11,048 nucleotides of DNA. It comes from Candidatus Aphodomonas merdavium. GTDB lineage: Bacteria > Bacillota > Clostridia > Christensenellales > Aristaeellaceae. Below the pieces are notes generated by a model. It was not told the origin of the DNA. It ran no database searches and saw only the letters and a list, made by a program, of their open reading frames with translations. The stretch covers positions 1 to 11,048 of the forward strand of contig DVLH01000142.1 in assembly GCA_018715585.1 (NCBI GenBank). Direction: 5' to 3'. Position 1 is the stretch's first letter, and the number at the start of each line of letters is the position of its first letter. Both the position numbers and the translations under genes were made by a program. This document shows positions 7,593 to 11,048 of the stretch, piece by piece.

Positions 7593-9657
7593 TGTGCTCG
7601 CCTCCTTCCCGGGTTAGGTGCAGGTTGCGGTATCCGTCCACGGATACAGACCAGTTGGGCGGCACAACCGTGGTACAGTCCATCTGATCGATGATCATTG
7701 GTCCATGTGCGTGCAGGCCGGGAACAAAGGCATCCCGCGTGTAGACGGGGGTTTCAATCCGGCCGGCGGAAGAGACGAAAAGAACGTTGCGCGTTTGTGA
7801 AGGCGCAGGTAGACGGGCGCCTTCCTGGAGCGGTTCACAGGGGAGGTCGGGCTTGATGATTTCTCCCACAGCGCTTACGCGGAAGCTGACGAGCTGCACG
7901 TTGAAGGAACGGTTGAAGTAGCCGAAGTTGCGCTCGTGCGCCGCGTGGAAATCTTCCAGCATGCCTTCGAGGATTTGCTGCGTCATCCGCCCATCGGGGA
8001 GCGAAACGTTGAGCTCGTAATTCTGCCGCTCATAGCGGGCATCCACGGAGAAGCGGTAGCTGCGCTTATCGGCCGGGATCCCCTCGCGGTCCAGCAGCTC
8101 GTTGCCGTTTTGCACCAGGGAGGCAAAGACAGCGTTGATTTTTTCAAAGTTTTCCGGCTTGGCCAGCATGATCTGGGAGCGGCACAGATCGAATTTGGTA
8201 TCGGCCATCAACAGGCCGAGGGAGCAGAGCGTGCCGGGGGCCGGAGGGATGAGCACGTTTTCTATGTTCAACTCGTCTGCAACCTCGCAGGCGTGCAGCG
8301 GCCCTGCGCCGCCGAACGCCATGAGCGTGAACTCGCGCGCATCATATCCGCGCTCGACGGAGACGGAGCGGATGGCACGCATCATGTTGGCGTTGACGAC
8401 CGAGAGGATGCCGCATGCGGCTTCGTCCATCGTCAGCGAGGATTTTGCACAGATTTCGCGCGCAATGGCTTCCTTGGCGAGGTCTACTCGCACCTCCATG
8501 CGCCCGCCGAGAATCTTTTCTTGGTTGAGTTTGCCCAGGTAGATGTTGGCATCGGTTACAGTGGGCTGCGTTCCGCCGCGGTTATAGCATGCCGGGCCAG
8601 GGCGCGCGCCAGCGCTTTCCGGACCGACTTTGAGCGCGCCGCCTGCGTCGATGCGGGCGATGCTGCCGCCGCCGGCGCCGATGGTGATGATATCAATCAT
8701 CGGGATGCGTGCGGGGTGGCCTTGCACGAGCCGCTCGGAAGAAAGCTGCGGCTTGCCGTCGCTGATGAGGCTGATGTCTGCACTTGTGCCACCCATGTCG
8801 AAGGTGATGATGTTGTTTACACCGCAGAGGTTGCCGATATACGCTGCACCGACCACACCGGCTGACGGGCCGGAAACAGCCGTTTTGATGGGGCAATCGA
8901 TCGTTTCGGAGATGGAGATAATGCTGCCGTTGGACTGGGTGACATAGGGATTGACCGTGATACCGATGTCGCGTACGGACTTTTCAAAGTTGCGCACGTA
9001 TTTTTTCATGACGGGACCCAGGCAAGCGTTGAGCACGGTGGTGCTCATACGGGAATATTCCCGGAACTCCTGCACGAGCTCATTGGAAGTCGTCACATAG
9101 AGATCCGGGTCGATTTCGTGCACGATCTCTTTAATGCGCTTTTCGTGGGAGGGATTCATGAAGGAAAACAACGTGCATACGGCAATGGCCTGCGCACCAC
9201 GGTTGATAAGCATGCGTGCCGCATTGCGAACGGCGTCCTCGTCAAGAGGGATGAGTACGCTGCCGTCATAAAGGATGCGCTCAGGCACCTGTGCGCGCAT
9301 GCCGGGTGCCAGCAGGCTTTTTGCCTTGGGCCGCAGCAGGTCGTAAAGGTTGGGGCGCTTTTGCCAACCGATCTCCAGCAAGTCCTGGAACCCTTCCGTC
9401 GTGATGAGCCCTGCCTTGGCAAATTTTCTTTCGATTAACGCATTGGTGGCGACGGTCGTGCCGTGGGCGAGATAGGAAACCTCGTCGCTACGAATCGAGA
9501 GCAGGTGAAACACCTCGACAATGCCTTCAACGATTGCGTTGGAGGGATCACCCGGAGTGGAGCTGAGCTTGTAGTTATAGAGGGTTTCCGTTTCCGTGTT
9601 GAAGATGGACAGATCCGTAAAGGTTCCGCCGACATCCACGCCAAACAAATAACTCAT
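7585..9657 (-). CDS. hyuA: Hydantoinase/oxoprolinase A subunit family protein (ATP-dependent)
   Basis: This 690-residue protein is full length for the HyuA / N-methylhydantoinase A family, a member of the ASKHA (sugar kinase/actin/Hsp70) ATPase fold. Motifs in order are phosphate-1 DVGGTFTD (8-15), AHGTTVATNA (64-73), SGPSAGVVGA (262-271), phosphate-2 TFDMGGTSAD (285-294), GAGGGSIARID (327-337), GPESAGARPGPACY (345-358) and FGGAGPLHA (448-456). The N-terminal domain spans about 5-180, the central domain about 200-490 and the C-terminal domain about 510-680. It works with HyuB as an ATP-hydrolysing ring-opening enzyme or carboxylase. It is unrelated to the metal-dependent dihydropyrimidinase that E. 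coli annotation also calls HyuA in the ygeW region. The ATG at 9657 is the only in-frame start: an in-frame stop lies 12 codons upstream with no start codon between. No good ribosome binding site precedes it; the nearest AAAGGAG is about 45 nt away. Confidence 0.93.
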   Translation of the reverse strand: MSYLFGVDVGGTFTDLSIFNTETETLYNYKLSSTPGDPSNAIVEGIVEVFHLLSIRSDEVSYLAHGTTVATNALIERKFAKAGLITTEGFQDLLEIGWQKRPNLYDLLRPKAKSLLAPGMRAQVPERILYDGSVLIPLDEDAVRNAARMLINRGAQAIAVCTLFSFMNPSHEKRIKEIVHEIDPDLYVTTSNELVQEFREYSRMSTTVLNACLGPVMKKYVRNFEKSVRDIGITVNPYVTQSNGSIISISETIDCPIKTAVSGPSAGVVGAAYIGNLCGVNNIITFDMGGTSADISLISDGKPQLSSERLVQGHPARIPMIDIITIGAGGGSIARIDAGGALKVGPESAGARPGPACYNRGGTQPTVTDANIYLGKLNQEKILGGRMEVRVDLAKEAIAREICAKSSLTMDEAACGILSVVNANMMRAIRSVSVERGYDAREFTLMAFGGAGPLHACEVADELNIENVLIPPAPGTLCSLGLLMADTKFDLCRSQIMLAKPENFEKINAVFASLVQNGNELLDREGIPADKRSYRFSVDARYERQNYELNVSLPDGRMTQQILEGMLEDFHAAHERNFGYFNRSFNVQLVSFRVSAVGEIIKPDLPCEPLQEGARLPAPSQTRNVLFVSSAGRIETPVYTRDAFVPGLHAHGPMIIDQMDCTTVVPPNWSVSVDGYRNLHLTREGGEHNA

Positions 9658-9984
9658 ACGCTTTTTACAGAATCCTGGCCAGAACGCGGTTCAGGCCTGT
9701 TTTCTCCTTTCTAAAGTTGGAAATGGGGCATTGCCCGCGCCGCAAGGCCTGTCCGTGCAAGCAGATGAAGAGAATATTGCCCTGCGGTATAGGCATGACC
9801 GTTTTGCTGCGGGAAGACAACAAGCGAATGATTTTGCCGATTTGCTCAAGGAAAGAAGCAAATTGAAATTCCACTCCAAAATGCGGGAATGCTCCGCGGC
9901 TTCATCTCCCGTTCCATTCGTTTTAAACGCTTGGGCTGTTTGCAGCGCGCAGGCTTGCCGCCGGCACAAACATCATTTGCATCT
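9658..9984 (-). other. Long leader of the hyuA-hyuB-cupin operon
   Basis: About 320 nt separate the proposed promoter from the hyuA start. I recognise no riboswitch or T-box in it. Small elements visible are a 4-bp hairpin GGGC-ATT-GCCC (9726-9736) and an 8-nt repeat ACAGGCCT occurring twice on the minus strand (within 9692-9700 and 9745-9755). A possible 69-codon ORF fills its 3' two thirds and is listed separately. Hand-counted GC is about 47-57% in sample 60-nt blocks, lower than in the neighbouring genes. Confidence 0.45.
9665..9874 (-). CDS. Possible small leader ORF before hyuA (69 codons, GTG start), unrecognised
   Basis: This frame starts with GTG, has an ATG at codon 27 as an alternative start, and ends with TAA 7 nt before the hyuA ATG. 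A hand count of GC by codon position gives roughly 48%, 39% and 64% for positions 1, 2 and 3, the pattern expected of real coding sequence in this genome. The product would be basic, with an N-terminal helix-like stretch (FLEQIGKIIRLLSSRSK). I do not recognise it. Against it, no good ribosome binding site precedes the GTG or the internal ATG. Since hyuA lacks its own ribosome binding site, translation of this frame could feed ribosomes into hyuA. It might instead be a decayed gene fragment. Confidence 0.25.
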   Translation of the reverse strand: MEFQFASFLEQIGKIIRLLSSRSKTVMPIPQGNILFICLHGQALRRGQCPISNFRKEKTGLNRVLARIL

Positions 9985-10013
9985 ATCTTAAAGGGCGCTA
10001 TTTAATTTGTAAA
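9985..10013 (-). promoter_or_regulatory. Promoter of the hyuA-hyuB-cupin operon
   Basis: On the minus strand a -35 element TTTACA (10008-10013) is followed after exactly 17 bp by a -10 element TAAGAT (9985-9990). This matches the sigma-70/sigma-A consensus at 5 of 6 and 4 of 6 positions. Transcription would start near 9978. The surrounding 60 nt (9981-10040) are only about 30% GC by hand count, an AT-rich island in an otherwise GC-rich window. Confidence 0.6.
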
Positions 10014-10017
10014 GTTG

Positions 10018-10038
10018 GATATTTCAGCAATAAATATC
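10018..10038. promoter_or_regulatory. LysR-type regulator box upstream of the hyuA promoter
   Basis: This is a perfect dyad GATATTT-N7-AAATATC, containing the ATTT-N7-AAAT / T-N11-A pattern typical of LysR-type binding sites. It lies 4 bp upstream of the proposed -35 element, with its centre at about -50. A second, shorter dyad CATAT-GAT-ATATG is centred 21 bp further upstream, two helical turns away. This fits binding by a LysR-type tetramer, and the lysR gene lies immediately upstream. Confidence 0.6.
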
Positions 10039-10042
10039 GGAA

Positions 10043-10055
10043 CATATGATATATG
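10043..10055. promoter_or_regulatory. Second dyad, candidate accessory LysR-type half of the operator
   Basis: CATAT-GAT-ATATG has 5-bp arms. Its centre at 10049 is 21 bp from the centre of the stronger dyad at 10028, so both would lie on the same face of the helix. It does not itself form a symmetric T-N11-A, so it is a weaker candidate. Confidence 0.35.
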
Positions 10056-10059
10056 GAGG

Positions 10060-10107
10060 CGCGGCACAACGCCGCGGCATTGGAGCGGATTTTCGAACAA
10101 ACCGCTC
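10060..10107 (-). terminator. Possible lysR 3' hairpins
   Basis: Two hairpins follow the lysR stop. One has 6-bp arms (10083-10088 and 10102-10107) and a 13-nt loop, and overlaps the stop codon. The other has 6-bp GC-only arms (10060-10065 and 10071-10076) and a 5-nt loop. Neither is followed by a T-run on the minus strand, so termination is uncertain and read-through into the hyu operon remains possible. Confidence 0.25.
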
Positions 10108-11012
10108 TATAAGCGACGAAAATAATCGTGCTGGTCGATATAGGCGTTGAGATAGTGCAGAAGCATCTGCGTGGCGGCAAGCGTGTAGGCGCTGGGATTG
10201 CGGCGCGTGAGAAGATAGCAGATGCGCTCGGGGATACCCAAGGCGCAGTCGCGCACGGCAATAGCGGCATTTTGCCGCTTGAGGGAGATGGCGACCGACA
10301 TGGAGCAAAGCGCCCAGCTGTTTTCCGATGCGCTAAGCAATTCTTGCAATGGGGTGATCGTCTCCAGCAGCACATAAGGGCGCCGGGAAGGGTCCCATTG
10401 CGTGGCATGCCACTGTTCAATTTCCGGTGACCAGCGCGCACGCAGCTCGCAGGTGGGATCGAGCTCGGCGGGCAGCAGAGGCCTGTCGGGCCAGGTGCGC
10501 AAAGGCGAGAGAACGAGCACCATCTTTTCTGCCATATAGGGCTGCGTGAGGACGTTATCGTAGCGAGAGGTGAAATGGACGAAACCGACGTCGGCGTCAT
10601 GTGCATTGACCATCTGGTAGATTGACTGCACGTTTGGCGAGCGCAGCTGAAGCCGCAACTGGGGCTCCCGGCTCATCATTTCTTGTAACAACTTTGGAAA
10701 AATGTGGGAAATGATGCTATCCGAGGCGGCAATGGTCAGCAGCGATTGGTTGGCATCATGGCTAAAGTAGGCGGTTTCTTTGCCCAGCTGTACCCAGCGC
10801 TCTGCCAACGGTACGAACAGCCGTCCCTTTTCCGTCAGTTCAATGCCGCGCAACCCTTTTTTGCGCTCTATCAATGTCACACCGAGCTCCTCTTCTAACT
10901 GCTTGAGGCGGCCGCTGACGGTGGACTGCGAGACATAAAGGATGTTGGCTGCCTGTGAAATGGTGCGGGTACGGATGACGGTTAAAAAAGTTTCAACGCA
11001 GGTGATATTCAT
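10107..11012 (-). CDS. LysR-type transcriptional regulator
   Basis: This 301-residue protein is of normal length for LysR-type regulators. The N-terminal winged helix-turn-helix is clear: residues 1-60 run from MNITCVETFLTVI through TISQAANILYVSQSTVSGRLKQLEEELG to LIERKKG. The helix-turn-helix lies around residues 18-37 and the linker helix follows to about 85. The rest (about 90-295) is the effector-binding domain with the periplasmic-binding-protein fold; its ligand cannot be read from sequence. The ATG at 11010-11012 has an AAGGAG ribosome binding site (11023-11028) 10 nt upstream, and the helix-turn-helix begins at the usual distance. It lies upstream of hyuA on the same strand rather than divergent from its target, which is less usual for the family. 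LysR-type operator-like dyads sit between it and hyuA, so it probably controls the hyuA-hyuB-cupin operon. Confidence 0.9.
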   Translation of the reverse strand: MNITCVETFLTVIRTRTISQAANILYVSQSTVSGRLKQLEEELGVTLIERKKGLRGIELTEKGRLFVPLAERWVQLGKETAYFSHDANQSLLTIAASDSIISHIFPKLLQEMMSREPQLRLQLRSPNVQSIYQMVNAHDADVGFVHFTSRYDNVLTQPYMAEKMVLVLSPLRTWPDRPLLPAELDPTCELRARWSPEIEQWHATQWDPSRRPYVLLETITPLQELLSASENSWALCSMSVAISLKRQNAAIAVRDCALGIPERICYLLTRRNPSAYTLAATQMLLHYLNAYIDQHDYFRRL

Positions 11013-11048
11013 GGCTGCTTTGCTCCTTTTCTCTGCGATGACAGGATG

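Noticed and set aside
5859..8865. Long + strand ORFs opposite hyuB and hyuA (for example 5859-6782, 6792-7538 and 7936-8865)
   Set aside because: Antisense shadows of strongly conserved HyuB and HyuA coding sequence; low-complexity Arg/Ala/His-rich translations with no recognisable domain.
9726..9736. GGGC-ATT-GCCC hairpin in the hyuA leader as an attenuator
   Set aside because: Only 4 bp, with no following T-run and no competing structure that I can see.
9691..9969. 92-codon minus-strand frame in the hyuA leader, TTG start
   Set aside because: No ribosome binding site, compositionally odd product, and it overlaps the better-supported 69-codon frame that ends at hyuA.

Overview
The window looks like a GC-rich anaerobic, gut-type member of the Bacillota (Clostridia-like). 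This rests on strong AAGGAGG-type ribosome binding sites, the gene content and the high third-position GC, and the taxonomic call is an inference. No RNA genes, CRISPR arrays, insertion sequences or prophage genes were seen.

Left part (1-3653, + strand): the 3' end of ygfK (a flavin/NAD(P) and iron-sulfur oxidoreductase), then ygeY (M20-type metallohydrolase) and ygeW (knotted carbamoyltransferase). These three belong to the conserved ygeWXY-ygfK-ssnA-xdh set. That set has been linked to selenium/molybdenum hydroxylases and, more recently, to anaerobic purine and uric acid breakdown in gut bacteria. ygeX, ssnA, the xdh genes and a carbamate kinase are not visible and would be expected to the left of the window.

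Middle (3654-5046): a perfect GC-rich hairpin terminator after ygeW, an extended -10 promoter, and a single sugar-isomerase/epimerase gene resembling fructoselysine 3-epimerase (FrlC). A 19-bp perfect inverted repeat follows and lies between this gene and the convergent unit on the right.

Right part (5047-11012, - strand): in transcription order, a LysR-type regulator, a 449-nt intergenic region, hyuA and hyuB (the two subunits of an ATP-dependent hydantoinase/oxoprolinase-type enzyme), then a two-domain cupin protein. hyuA and hyuB overlap by 8 nt and the cupin gene follows 17 nt later, so these three form one operon. The 449-nt region holds an AT-rich regulatory island with a 7-7-7 palindrome fitting the LysR-type T-N11-A box, directly upstream of a TTTACA-N17-TAAGAT promoter. 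A leader of about 320 nt then runs to hyuA. It contains a possible 69-codon ORF that stops 7 nt before the hyuA ATG, and hyuA has no good ribosome binding site of its own.

Working model (inference): the left operon belongs to a pathway that opens and degrades purine-derived rings and recovers ATP through carbamoyl phosphate. The LysR-controlled HyuAB-cupin operon could supply an ATP-dependent cyclic amide (hydantoin-like) ring-opening step for the same or a related nitrogen source. Its substrate cannot be read from sequence.
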